The position numbers and the translations under genes were made by a program. A DNA stretch of 64,000 nt from Colletes latitarsis (taxonomy: Eukaryota; Arthropoda; Insecta; Hymenoptera; Colletidae). Shown piece by piece: positions 10,333 to 20,988 of the stretch. How positions within the stretch are numbered: the first letter of the stretch is position 1; every line of letters begins with the position of its first letter. A model generated the notes under the pieces. The model searched no databases, had not been told where the DNA came from, and saw only the letters and a program-made list of their open reading frames with translations. The stretch is from the NCBI RefSeq assembly GCF_051014445.1, contig NW_027488368.1, forward strand, positions 27,812,001-27,876,000, written 5' to 3'.

Positions 10333-12280
10333 TTTAATTTCCTCATACGATGTAGGTATCTTACAAACAAGAGATTGAGCACACATCATATAATCATTTT
10401 GCTCATCAATCTCATTATACGAAATAGGTGGACGATGTTTAATCCTATCACTCCTTCTTACCTCGGGTGATAATTGCCTTTTATTACTAGATGAAGGGCC
10501 TGAAATATCTGTTTCAATTACAGATTTATTAAGTTTATGACTTAATTCGATATCTGTATTTGCTTTTAGTGTTTCGGATTCTACTATATCTGATTTATTA
10601 CTATCAGATTTATGAGGCATCACTGATTTTGACTGCATGTCAGATGAATCAGTTTCAGACTGTACCATTACAGGCCTGGATTCCAAGAAATTTGTCTCAT
10701 CTACAATCATATCCCTAACTATGGCAAATTTATTACTTTCCACGTCCCACACTTTGTACCCATTCGGTTCATATCCGACTAGAATACCTTTCCAAGACTT
10801 TTCTTCGAATTTTGTTTGTCTTGTTTTATTATGTATATAGACCGTCGAACCGAAAATTTTTAAATACTTTAATTGAGGCTTTTTATTATGCCACAATTCA
10901 TATGATGTTTTTGACTCTTTTAAAGCCTTAGTCGGGGTTAAATTTATCAGAAACGTAGCAGTAAGGACGGCTTCACCCCAAAAAACCTTTTCTAAATTTA
11001 CCCCGGCAACCATTGCACGAGCCCTTTCTGTTATTGTCCTTACCATACGTTCCGACACACCATTTAACTGTGGAGTTCGAGGAACCGTTAAGTGGTAACT
11101 AATACCCTTTTCAACAAAATATCCCTTCATCTCGTTTGACAAATACTCTCTCCCGTTATCACAATACAAATTTGCAATTTTTAAATTAAAATGAGCTTCA
11201 CTCTTAGCTACATAGTCTCGAAAGACTGAAAATACATCTGATTTATGTGTGATCAGGTACGTAACGCAATAGTGAGTGAATTCGTCTACAAAAAGAACAA
11301 AATAATTTTTGTCATTAATTATCGAAGGAGTGATTGGACCACAGACATCTGAATGTACTATAAACAATGGTCGTTTTACATGACTTTTGTCTTTTGCATT
11401 TCTGAACGGTAATCGTGCTTGTTTTCCCTTTATACAAGCTTCACATAATCTATCATGGACTTTAACTTTATTTAATTGGCCCATGTCTAAAAACATTTCT
11501 TTATTCTTTAACTCTAAGAATTTATTTTTCCCGATATGGCCTAATCGTTGATGCCATAATTCATAATTACTGGTTTCATTTAATAACATCGTTGAATTTA
11601 CTTTATTTGAACAAACCGTAAATTCTATACCAGTTAAATTGTTCAGTGGCTTACCTGACCTAATGACCTTACCACTTTGAACTATTTTGACGCCTTCTTC
11701 GTCAAAAATTACGGTCATGCCGGCCTCTTGAATGCGTCGTACCGACAATAAATTGTACGGCACATCTGGGCAGTAGTAGACCTCCTCGATTGTACCTGGG
11801 ATGCCCATATTCGTAGTTATCTGCAGCGAGCCCCTTTTCGTCGCTGCGATGAAGGTCCCGTTCTTCGCCACGGAAATTTTTATTGGCTCTTCCAAAACTT
11901 CAAAATCTCTTGTTAAATCCTGCCGATTGATCAGGTGATCCGATGCGCCCGAATCGAGCAGAAACGTTATTTTACTTCCATCATTTCCTTGATGAAAGTC
12001 CCCAGCCATAAATGCAAAGCTGGAGGTATTTTCCTTCGATGTAGACGGTGTGTTTTTCATCTGCATCGTCTGTACAGTTTTATCTTGCTCAGCCTGATGC
12101 TGATGCTGTATTGTTTTTTTATAATAATAACAATCTTTTTTATGTGACCTTTCCTGCCACAGTGATGACATTTAATAATATTCGTTTTAAATGATTGAAA
12201 TTGTCGTCCTTTCAATTGTCCTTTATTCTTCTTAGACACATTTTTATTTCCGAAGTTTATTTTCTTCAGAACTTTATTTG
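10333..12280 (-). pseudogene. Copia zinc knuckle, protease and integrase
   Basis: In sense order: a CCHC knuckle near 12150-12200 (CHHCGRKGH...), broken by a one-base frameshift within an A-run before its last Cys; an aspartic protease with LLDSGASDHL about 70 residues into the long frame (12171 ATG); the integrase HHCC region (HQRLGH...CEACIKGKQ); and the core motifs HSDVCGP, YCDNGREY and NGVSERMVRTI with the D, D and E residues in place. After integrase comes a Ser-rich linker, then the Pao insertion at 10328. The upstream side abuts a BEL solo LTR at 12281, whose TSD is ATTTG. Confidence 0.9.
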
Positions 12281-13814
12281 TGTTAGAAAACTAAGGGTTC
12301 TAACCGGGGTCCGGACGAGGGAAATACTAGGGAAAGTGATTGATAAGTTTTTATTTGTAATTTTCGCTTGTCGCAAAGCGACAAGCCTTTTATTTAAATT
12401 TAACAAAAAATTAAAAAATAAAAAAATATAAAATTACAAAAAAAAGAATCAGTTTTTTATAATCTGGCCGGGGGGTTGCTTCACCGGCGTGGCCCCGGTT
12501 GGGATGGACCTTGGTTGCTGTAACAAAGGTTCGTTCAGATTAAATACGTGCGTACACGTATCGTAAACACACGCTCGTCAGCTGTTCGCCTCGCTCTCCT
12601 AGCGACTATCGGTGCGCTGGGAGGGGAAATCAGCTGTCGTTTAACGTGGATCAGTGGACTGTAAATTTGTACTTGTTCGCTGATAATTATTTATTAAAAT
12701 TATCAGCGAGACTTTTACCCTGAACAGAAGAGAATTCACTCGTATCTGTCGGGGGCGACTTAGCCACGGAGGGGCCACCAAATGGAGGTCGTAAAGCTCC
12801 AAATGGGTGGATCCCGTGAGCACGCTCCCCGTGCAGGTGACGTAGAAACGTCGTGCGAGGTGAATTTCTGCGACACTGTAAAATTACTGCACGGCGACCG
12901 TTTCTACCGGGGACCGTGACAGTAAAGTGTCCTTTGCAAAAAATCCCTCGCGGGTCCAACCGCACTATAAAGCCTACCCGGCGACCGTGTTACACGGGGA
13001 CCGTATTTGGTAGGCGGCGTGACGGAAGGTGGGGCGACCTTGAACCCGAACTCCTCCGTAGGGTGTACGGTCGACTCGTACACCGACGGGTTTCTGGAGA
13101 GGATTTTTCAGCGACCTTTGCACGAAGAGCACTCCACGAGGCGGTACCGATTCAACGGTATGACCTTTGGGAGGCTCCAAAGCCGTATAGCTTTAAAGGG
13201 ATTCTGGGTGGGTACACCCTGAGTCCCTTACGTCGCGGTCGTGGCAACGACTGCAACGTACAATCCTTCCTAGCAAAGGCGGTCGCGCCACGCGCAGCGT
13301 GTATTACGACCTCCCTTTTGTCGCAGGTAGATTGTTCTGGGAAAACTCTAACCGCAGCAATGGAGAGAATTCTTTGTAAAACAAGTCCAAATGTTATATG
13401 CGAGTCCGTACTTGAGGAGCGAGATCTTCTGGGATCCGCTCCCGTTGGCAGTCGGCTCGTGAATAATTGCGAATATCGTCGCGGATCGACAGACGAAGAC
13501 TCGGTCACGCCTTGTCGTCGCGACGCGGCGCTGCCGAATTCAGCTGTCGATCTCTTTTCAATATATCATACGGTTCTCTCTCTCGACGCTGACGTCAGGA
13601 TACCGTTTAAACCGGTGCGAAGCGAATCTTCGCGAGGTCTGCGTACAATAACACGTAAACGGCCGCGGTTTTAAATCGTCCGAACGTTCAACGAACCTGA
13701 CGAACGCTTAACCTTCCGCAGTGTCACGTACACAAACGGATACGGGAATCGCAGCCGAGAATTTAATATTTCAGACTAACGCGATTTTAAATAGTTTTTT
13801 AACATATTTAAACA
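12281..13814 (-). mobile_element. BEL solo LTR in Copia (1534 bp, TSD ATTTG)
   Basis: Bounded by TGTTTAAAT (sense start) and TTCTAACA (sense end), with ATTTG at 12276-12280 and 13815-13819. No internal region remains, so it is a solo LTR left by LTR-LTR recombination. It shares the LTR hairpin motif (12784-12800, as GGAGCTTTACGACCTCC) and the ACAGTCCACT motif (12652-12665) with the left-edge BEL LTR but is otherwise strongly diverged. It separates Copia gag from the Copia zinc knuckle. The long plus-strand open frame across it is GC-driven and has no recognisable motif. Confidence 0.9.
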
Positions 13815-13819
13815 ATTTG

Positions 13820-14389
13820 CTTGTAGTACCTTCAGGCTTGTATCTCGCGACTCGTCATTTAATTTGACTTCAGTCGAGTCTTAACGAATGCCAGCGTTAA
13901 ACTATCCTCCGATAGAGTTTCAATGGCGGTTGTCACACCGTCATAGGAGGTAGGTAAGGTTAATAATAAATGAGACACCTTGTCTGTCTCTTCAAGTCTC
14001 GCACCCGCTGCTGTAAGCTCCGATATAATCTCATCGAACACTGAGAAATGTTTTAATAGTGGTGTATCGTTTTGTAATTTTAGTGTTAATAATCTCTTTC
14101 TTAACGCTAATTGAGTAACAAGGCTTTTTCGCTCATAAATCGAGTCCAAATTTTTTATCACTTGTCTCGCACTATTGTTTGTTTCCGCAAAACTTAAAAA
14201 AGAGTCTGCTAAATATTCAATAATTATATTCTTTGCAGTCTTATCTGCTCTTATCCACTCGGCACTTAACATATCCGGAACTTCGTCGTCGATAACACCA
14301 ATCACATTTAGTTCTGTTAACAACGCACGAATTCTAAATTTCCAGACGCTATATTTCTCACCATCAAATGCTTTAATGTTCCTTTTCAT
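13820..14389 (-). pseudogene. Copia Gag, N-terminal part
   Basis: Starting at 14389 the frame gives a Copia Gag of the UBN2/DUF4219 type: FDGEKYSVWKFRIRALL at the N-terminus, then a helical capsid-like region with RKRLLTLKLQND and HLLLTLPTSYDGV. A frameshift near 13865 brings an early stop (13859); the reading frame in another phase continues to the LTR insertion at 13819. The rest of Gag, with the nucleocapsid knuckle, lies beyond the inserted BEL LTR. It would form the particle shell. The start is the first ATG after the primer site, with a leader of about 190 bases. Confidence 0.88.
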
Positions 14390-14580
14390 GTTACACCTTC
14401 CATTGTTTCTTTAATATTTATAACAGCTATACACTAAATTACACTAATTATTACACTACGGATTATTATGCTAAGATACACACACTAGTATTTAAATATA
14501 TATACACAGCAATTATAGTTTTTGCTTTTAAGTTCTTTTTTTTTTTATTCCACACTACTCGCAGATAGCACAAAACTAAA

Positions 14581-14594
14581 CTGGGCCCATAACC
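14581..14594 (-). promoter_or_regulatory. Copia primer binding site (initiator tRNA-Met, internal)
   Basis: On the minus strand the site reads GGTTATGGGCCCAG. This is complementary to the anticodon stem-loop of initiator tRNA-Met (CTGGGCCCATAACC) and equals the primer site known in Drosophila Copia, where a half-tRNA fragment primes synthesis. It confirms the Copia assignment independently of the protein. Confidence 0.92.
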
Positions 14595-14638
14595 TATTGG
14601 AAATAGGTGGTGGAATAAAAAAAACAATTTACTTTGTA

Positions 14639-16442
14639 CAGGGTGGGGCAGTAACTATTAGCACCTCAGATATCTTCGAAACTATAAGTTTCACAGAAAT
14701 ATTTGCTAAAGTAAATTGCACAGTACGAAGGGCGCTATTGGGTGGCGATAATAGTTTTTTGCAGGTGGAGGTACTTCGGACATTTCAAGGTCACATCCAT
14801 TTTTTTAAATGGATCGGTATGTTTTTGCTTCCGTATCACGATAGAGGATCTTAAAACGAGTTCAACGACCTATTACACAAGGTCATTGAAGGTCATAGAA
14901 AGTAGAGAAAGGCGATAATACTTATGGTTTTGGTAGTAAATGAAACATACGTATTGTCAACAGTAGAGGAATGCGTTATGCTTACCGTTTACTTCACTGA
15001 GAATAAACACTGCTTGAAGGACACTTTAATAGTTTGCAGAGTAAGATAAACATCATAAGATTAGTATCGATAAATCGGTCAATCCGGCACGATGTATCTG
15101 TTTAAAGAGCAGGTTGATATGCTTCTTATTTGTGGCGAATGCCAACAAAATTCTGTAAGGGCGAAAAACTTGTATGCTGAACGATATCCACATCGGTCTC
15201 AGCCTTCGCGTCAAACATTTAAAAATGTGTATGATAAACTTAGGCAAACCGGTAGTTTAAGTGTTCGTAAAAGTGAACGCCAGAAACGAGTAATTAACGA
15301 AGAAATGGAAATCGGTATGCTCGCTAGTGTGTCTAGAAATTCTCATATTAGTTCGCGACAAATTGAACGCGAATCTGGCATTAGTAGGAGGAGCGTACTT
15401 CGCATTTTGCACCGTCACAAATTTCATCCGTATCATGTTAGTCTTCACCAAGAATTGCATGGGAACGACTTCATGAATCGCGTTGAGTTTTGTCGATGGG
15501 CTATACGTCAGATTCAAAACAATGAGCTTTTTTTTAATACCGTCTTATTTACTAATCAAGCAACATTCACAAATCACGGGAATGTTAATTTGCATAAGAT
15601 GCATTTATGGGCAGCGGAAAATCCACATTGGCTGCGACAGGTTGAACATCAAAAACAATGGTCTGTGAATGTATGGCGCGGTATCATAGGTGATAAAATT
15701 ATTGGACCTTATTTTATCAATGGAAATTTGGATGGCAACGTTTATGCTAATTTTATTAAGGATACATCGGGTCTTTTGCCAGAAGAGTTACCTTTATTTA
15801 CACGACAAACCATGTGGTATCAATATGATGGATGCCTAGCACATTATTCATCGATTGCGCAAAGGGAACTCGATGAAAAATTTCGAATCCAATATCGTGG
15901 CCAGCTCGTTCACCAGCCATAACACCTTTAGATTTCTTTCTGTGGGGAACACTGAAAGAGAAAGTGTACAAAGAAGTACCAACTACATCTCACGATATGC
16001 AACAGCGAATTATTGCAGCCTGTGCATCAATAAGTTCTGACGCTGTAAGACTTGCAAGTCAATCAATCGTAAAAAGAATCCAATGGTGCATTGACAGTGA
16101 TGGTCACCATTTCGAACACCTACTATAAACATGTTTCATTTACTACCAAAACCATAAGTATTATCGCCTTTCTCTACTTTCTATGACCTTCAATGACCTT
16201 GTGTAATAGGTCGTTGAACTCGTTTTAAGATCCTCTATCGTGATACGGAAGCAAAAACATACCGATCCATTCAAAAAAATGGATGTGACCTTGAAATGTC
16301 CGTAGTACCTCCATCTGCAAAAAAAACTATTATCGCCACCCAATAGCGCTCTTCGTACTGTGCAATTTACGTTAGTAAATATTTCTGTGAAACTTATAGT
16401 TTCGAAGATATCTGAGGCGCTAATAGTTACTGCCCCACCCTG
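14639..16442 (+). mobile_element. Tc1/mariner-like DNA transposon with 310-bp terminal inverted repeats
   Basis: The termini read CAGGGTGGGGCAGTAAC on both strands and are flanked by TA (14637-14638 and 16443-16444), the usual Tc1/mariner target. The inverted repeats are unusually long for this superfamily: 14639-14948 and 16131-16442, nearly identical. The element encodes one transposase gene, now broken. It sits in the Copia LTR. Confidence 0.92.
15092..16128 (+). pseudogene. Mariner-like transposase, frameshifted
   Basis: The protein begins MYLFKEQVDMLLICGEC and has a helix-turn-helix DNA-binding half (ISSRQIERESGISRRSVLRIL, about residues 87-110) and a DDE catalytic half. The second catalytic Asp is in WYQYDGCLAHYS (around residue 249); the third is in the TPLDFFLWG segment, which is only reached in another frame because of a frameshift near 15890-15900. 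The position of the first catalytic Asp reads FTNQATFTNHG, so Asp-Glu has become Asn-Gln. Both changes inactivate it. From memory, the family (DUF4817-like N-terminus) is common in ant genomes; this was not searched. It ends at a TAA at 16126-16128. Confidence 0.85.
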
Positions 16443-16696
16443 TATATAACTTTTACTAAGCTTTTACTAAACACGTGGAAGGCACGTCTTCACGCTTTCA
16501 AAGGAACATACAGAATGAATAGGTCAGTGACGAAAAATTCGTCCCGTACCCTCAGACCCAATCGGTCCTATACTTTGTCTAAACAAGCCAAGGAAGGGAC
16601 ACAGCTGCACCCTCTTGACTTGTATTTCGAAATATACGCGTCGATGGTTTTTGACACATAAAGAAAGCTTCCTCTTTTAGAAGAGAAAAATCAACA

Positions 16697-18525
16697 AGCC
16701 TCCCCACCCCGGGAATCGGCCGACTCCGAGAGGTCCCTCACGCGACCTATCGCGTCGATCGTCGATCGACCCTCCCGGACGCCGTACTGGCAGTCGGCCA
16801 GGCCGGGGACACACCGCGTCAGGTGCTCAACGAGGCGGGCAGCAATCACTCGCTCGAAGAGCTTACCCACCTCGTCGAGGAGACAGATGGGCCGGTATGC
16901 GGATGGAGACTCCGCGGGCCGACCCGCCTTCCGGAGGAGGACCACCCTCGCCACTTTCCAACTAGGGGGGAATCGCCCGTCCCTCAGGCATCGGTCAAAC
17001 AACCGCCTGATGTCGGCCCCAAGGACGCTCTGGGTCAAAACCCAAACCCGGTCTGGCACACCATCCGGCCCCGGGGCCGTGCTACGCGCCTCAAGCCGCT
17101 TGATGGCCGTGGCCAGCTCCCCCTGCGAGACCCCCAGCTCGGCTGCCCACTCAATTGGGACAGCCGACGCCGCCGGAGGACGTGATCCTCCCACCCCAAT
17201 TGGAAACAGCATTGACCACGTCCTCCAGCAGCCGGGAATCAAGACCCTCAGTGACAGAGGGCGCCCACGGGCGGCGCTTATTTAGCACAACCTTATACGG
17301 GCGCCCCCAAGGAACGTCATCGAGGGTCTGGAGGAGCTCCTTCCATGCCCGGGTTTTGGCCCGTTTGATGGCGACCTGCAGAGCAACCCGAGCCATACGG
17401 TATGACTCATACAGGTCATCTGCCCTCGCTCGCGCCACGCCATCGTCTCTTCGTAGACGACGGCGCGCGCGGGTGTACTGGCGTCGGGCGCGCACACTCG
17501 CGACGCGCAATTCTGCGATCGCGGCCGGCCAGCAGTACAGCGCCCGGCGTGGAGAAGCCCGCCCGACCCAGGGCATCGTCGCGTCGCAAATATTTGCGAC
17601 TAATCCCCCGAGCCGGGCGACCTCCTCCTCTATGCTCGGCAACTCGGCCGCCCACTGCGGCCAAGTTGCAGCGAGAGCAGCTGCACATCATAGCGTCCTT
17701 GTCCAGGCGCCGAAGCGGCCAGCGGCGCGGTGGGGCGCCAACCGGGCGATGGTGTCGGGATGTACATCCGGGGGCAGAGACCTCCATCTGAATATACCGG
17801 TGGTCCGAGATTGTCTCTGCCCCCCCCCCCCCCGCCATCCACCTGCCATCCCGACACCATGCGCACGGCGTTGGTGGTCGCGACTCCAACATCCACGATG
17901 GACACCCCATATCGCCGCACGCACGTGTGCTCCGACCACCGGTTCAGTAACCGAAGGTCGACCCCGGCCGCCCAGTCGCCCAGGATCCCACCGCGAACGG
18001 AGGTCCTGGGGGATCCCCACGCCACCGATTTTGCGTTAAAGTCCCCCAGGACCAGCACCGGTCTGGCCGCGAATCGCTGCACGCACGTCGCGACCTCGGC
18101 CAGGTACTGCTCGAACTCGGCGTGGCCGCAGCGGAGCGAGATGTAGCACCCCACCACGGCGACTCCCCCTCAGTCCTCGGCGACGAAGCCCCGATCGCGC
18201 TCCAGGATGGAGAAAGGCGGGGACCCATCGCCTCCTACCCATACCGCCGCCACCAAACCGTCCGCCTCCCCCACCCAATGAGGGTGATCAAGGACGCTTA
18301 GGATTCGAGGGCGATGTCATATAGTCGCCATACTCGCGGCCCGGGCGGCTAAGCCAAGGCCCTCGTTCCTCCTGCCATCACGTACCATTCACAAAACCAA
18401 AGAAGGAATTGTGGGTCGTTATGACGACCAACAGGAGGCTTACGGTGTGATAAGCATCAGGTACCTCGGGGTCGCTACGCCCCGTGCTGCGGCCGACGAT
18501 TGCCAGATACAGCCCCTGAGGGTTG
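16697..18525 (-). mobile_element. R1-clade element, internally deleted, cut by Copia
   Basis: The sense 5' end (18525) carries the same 5' UTR as the full-length copy at 37400-37752. About 230 bases in, it jumps (near 18297) straight into ORF2 around codon 43, so all of ORF1 and the start of ORF2 are missing. It continues through the endonuclease (GDFNAKSVAWG; SDHRYIQMEV region) and into RT, ending at 16697 where the Copia LTR starts. The ORF2 frame is shifted several times and has a C-run of 14 at 17820-17833 where the full copy has five. The left half of this copy would lie beyond the Copia element, off the window. Confidence 0.88.
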
Positions 18526-19697
18526 CATACTAGCTTGCTGATTTCTTCCAACCTTACTGCTTCCTTACTAGCTTACTGGTTGCCTACTAACTAACTGCTT
18601 GTTTACAAGCTTACTGCCTGCTTACTAGCTTTCAACTTGCTTACAAGCTTACTGGGCGCTTACTAGCTTACTGCTTGCTTATTAGCATTCCGCTCCCTTA
18701 CTAGCTCCCTGCTCGCTTACTAGCTTACTATTTGCTTACTAGCTTGCTGCTTGCCTTCTAGCTTACTGCTTGCTTACTAGTATACTGCTATCTTACTAGC
18801 TCACTGCTTTGTTACCAGCCTACTGCTTGCTTTCTGGCTTACTGAATGCTCACTAGCACGCTGCTTGCATACAAGCTTACTGCATGTTTACTAGCTTACT
18901 GCTTGCATACCTGCTTACAGCTTGCTTACTAGCCTGCTGTTTTGTTACTAACTTACGGCTTTGATACTAACTTACTGCTTTCTTACCAGCTCACTGCTTG
19001 CTTACTAGCTTACCGGTTGCTTACTAACTTACTGCATGCTTTCCAGCATACTACATTTTTACTAGCTTCCCGCTCGCTTACTAGCTCACTGCTTGCTTAA
19101 TATCTTCCTGCTTTCTTAGTAGCTACTAGCTTTCCTTCTAGCCTGCTGCTTGCTTCCTGGCCTGCTGCTTGCTTGCTAGCTTACTTGTTACTTTCAATCT
19201 TGCTGCTTGCTTACTAGCGTTCTGCTTTTCAACTAGCATACTGCTTTCTTACTAGCCTGCTGCTTGCTCACTAGCTTACTGCTTGCTTACTAGCTTACTG
19301 CTTTGTAGATAACATGCTGCTTTGTTACCAGCTTATTGCTTGCCTGCTAGCTTACTGACGGCTTTCTAGCGTACAGCTTCCTGACTAGCTTCCGGCTTGC
19401 TTACTAGCTCACTGCTCGCTTACTAACTTAATGGTTGCTTACTATCGTACAGCATGCTTACTAGCTTACCGCTTGCTGACAAGCTTACTGCTTGCTTACT
19501 TGCTTACTGGTTGCTTACTGGCTTACTGCTTGCTTACTAGCCTACTGCTTGCTTACGTGCTTACTGCTTGCTTACGTGCTTACTGCTTGCGTTCTAGCTT
19601 ACTGCCTACCTACTAGCATACTGCTTGCTTACTAGCTAATTGCTTTCTTACTAGCACACTGCTTGCTTGGTAGCTTACTGCATGCTTAATAGCTTAC

Positions 19698-19700
<3 letters not shown>
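18526..19700. repeat. 19-bp satellite array, forward polarity
   Basis: Degenerate tandem copies of GCTTGCTTACTAGCTTACT (19 bp). Individual copies carry substitutions and occasional one-base length changes. The unit has internal half-repeats (CTTACTAG and CTTACTGC). Because 19 is not a multiple of three, chance Leu/Ala/Tyr-rich open frames arise throughout; none is a gene. Confidence 0.95.
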
Positions 19701-19728
<28 letters not shown>

Positions 19729-19910
19729 GTCGTGGGGAAAATCTTCGAACGACTCCCTCCCACCTCCTTGGGGAGAGGTGGGAGGGGTGTGTGGGATTCC
19801 CCGCGCCCGTACAACGACAGGCGCGGGACCTACCCACTAAAAACCCCACGGTGACCCTTCGGCACGCTTTGGGAGGATACCGGGAATCGCTCGAAGCATT
19901 CTTCCGGTAT
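19701..19910 (-). mobile_element. R1-clade 3' stub in satellite
   Basis: A 28-base T-run (19701-19728) followed by the reverse complement of the last roughly 180 bases of the R1 3' UTR. Flanked by ATAGCTTACTAC at 19689-19700 and 19911-19922, a 12-bp target duplication made of satellite. The truncation point falls inside the 5' arm of the 3' UTR hairpin built on GGAGGATACCGG. Confidence 0.95.
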
Positions 19911-20524
19911 ATAGCTTACTACTTGCTTACTAGTTAACTACTTCCATACCAGGTTACTGCATACATACTAGCTTACTGCCTCCTTAATTCCTTGCTGCTT
20001 GCTTCCTAGATTACTGCTTGCTTGCTGGCATACTGCTTTCTTACTAGCTATCTACTTTCTGACTATCCTGCTGCTTGCTTACAATCTTACTGTTTGCTTA
20101 CTATCGTACTGATTGCTTACTACCTTACTGCTTGTTTAGAACATTCCTGCTTTTTTCCTAACTTGCTGCATTCTTACTAACTTACCGCTCTCTTACCCGA
20201 CGTATGCTTACAAGCTTCCAGCTTGCTTACCAGGTTACTGCATCGCTACAAACTTACTGCTTTGTTACTAGTTTACTGCTTGCTTTCTAGCTTACTGGTT
20301 GTTTACTAGCTTAGTGCTTTGTTACTAACTTACTGCTTTCTTACTAGCTCACTGCTTGCTTACTAGCTTGCTGCTTGCTTACAAGCTTACTGCTTGTTTA
20401 CTAGCTTATTGCGTGCTGTCTATCTTACTGATTGCTTACTAGCTTACTGCTTGCTTACTAACATACCGCTTCCTTACTAGTTCCCTGCTCGCTTACTAGC
20501 TCACTGCTTGCTTACTAGCATACT
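19911..20524. repeat. 19-bp satellite, forward polarity
   Basis: Continuation of the same array after the R1 stub, same orientation. Ends with ATACT (20520-20524), the left copy of the TSD of the next solo LTR. Confidence 0.95.
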
Positions 20525-20988
20525 TGTACAGACGAAAAGAGGCGCGGACGAGGAACAGGGACGCGAGGAATGGCGGAGCAAATCACACAGTCACAAATTT
20601 ATTGTAAGGTTGCACAAAGTTCACACTGCGGCAATCGTAACTGGGACGCGGTGGGCACGTGTCCGATAACAGTTGCAGGGGCAACTCCCTAGGAGAATGC
20701 GCAAGGGCGACGAAGGTCCGTTCTCGCTATCAGGTATAATCGGATCGACAGCTTGGATCGTTCTGCCGTTACAGGATCGCGCACGACAAACCGTTGATCT
20801 TTCAAATCTCGTCCATAGATTGGTGACGGTCGCGCCAACCATCGGCACACATGTCACGCTCTCACAACACTCATTCACTCTCTCTCCCTCACGCAATCCA
20901 CACCGCTCGCACCTTAATCTAAACACGAAGACGGTACAATAAACGTATTTCTACATCTGATCCTAGTTCTTATACCTTATTCTAATCA
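20525..20988 (-). mobile_element. BEL solo LTR, 464 bp, TSD ATACT
   Basis: Bounded by TGATTAGAATAAGG (sense start, at 20988) and GTCTGTACA (sense end, at 20525), with ATACT on both sides (20520-20524 and 20989-20993). It is a close relative of the 5' LTR at 21825-22290 in opposite orientation. Shared blocks include ACGTTTATTGTACCGTCTTC and the region around GCGGTGTGGATTGCGTGAG. No coding sequence. Confidence 0.93.

Larger units (their letters stand above)
2350..16696 (-). mobile_element. Copia-type LTR retrotransposon, heavily interrupted
   Basis: Seen in sense order from the right: LTR (16696 to about 14595), a primer site matching initiator tRNA-Met, gag, zinc knuckle, protease, integrase and reverse transcriptase. 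Protease-integrase-RT is the diagnostic Copia (Ty1) order. It is interrupted by a mariner-like element in the LTR, a BEL solo LTR after gag, and a complete Pao element between integrase and RT. It is cut at 2349 by another BEL element, so RNase H and the 3' LTR are not visible. Its right end meets R1 sequence, with AGCCT (16697-16701) as one expected TSD copy; the partner is off the window. It is non-functional. Confidence 0.9.
14595..16696 (-). repeat. Copia 5' LTR split by a mariner-like element
   Basis: The LTR sequence is 16445-16696 plus 14595-14638, about 295 bp once the inserted element is removed. The sense start TGTTGATTTTTC is at 16696; the sense end lies next to the primer site. 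AGCCT at 16697-16701 would be the Copia TSD within R1. Low complexity A/T runs are seen; no gene. Confidence 0.75.

Noticed and set aside
12853..13674. 273-codon plus-strand open frame
   Set aside because: It lies within a TSD-flanked BEL solo LTR, on the strand opposite to its transcription, and shows no motif.
14581..14594. tRNA-like segments (initiator Met here; tyrosine at 667, 9964 and 22294)
   Set aside because: Each is 14-18 bases next to an LTR, a primer binding site. No cloverleaf; no tRNA gene was seen in the window.
17155..18039. 294-codon plus-strand open frame
   Set aside because: Antisense of the decayed R1 ORF2 at 16697-18297; composition artefact.
19431..19616. Leu/Ala/Tyr-rich hydrophobic open frames in satellite (also at 21429, 26483, 30857 and others)
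   Set aside because: Translation of the 19-bp repeat in rotating frames gives pseudo-transmembrane sequences; no gene.
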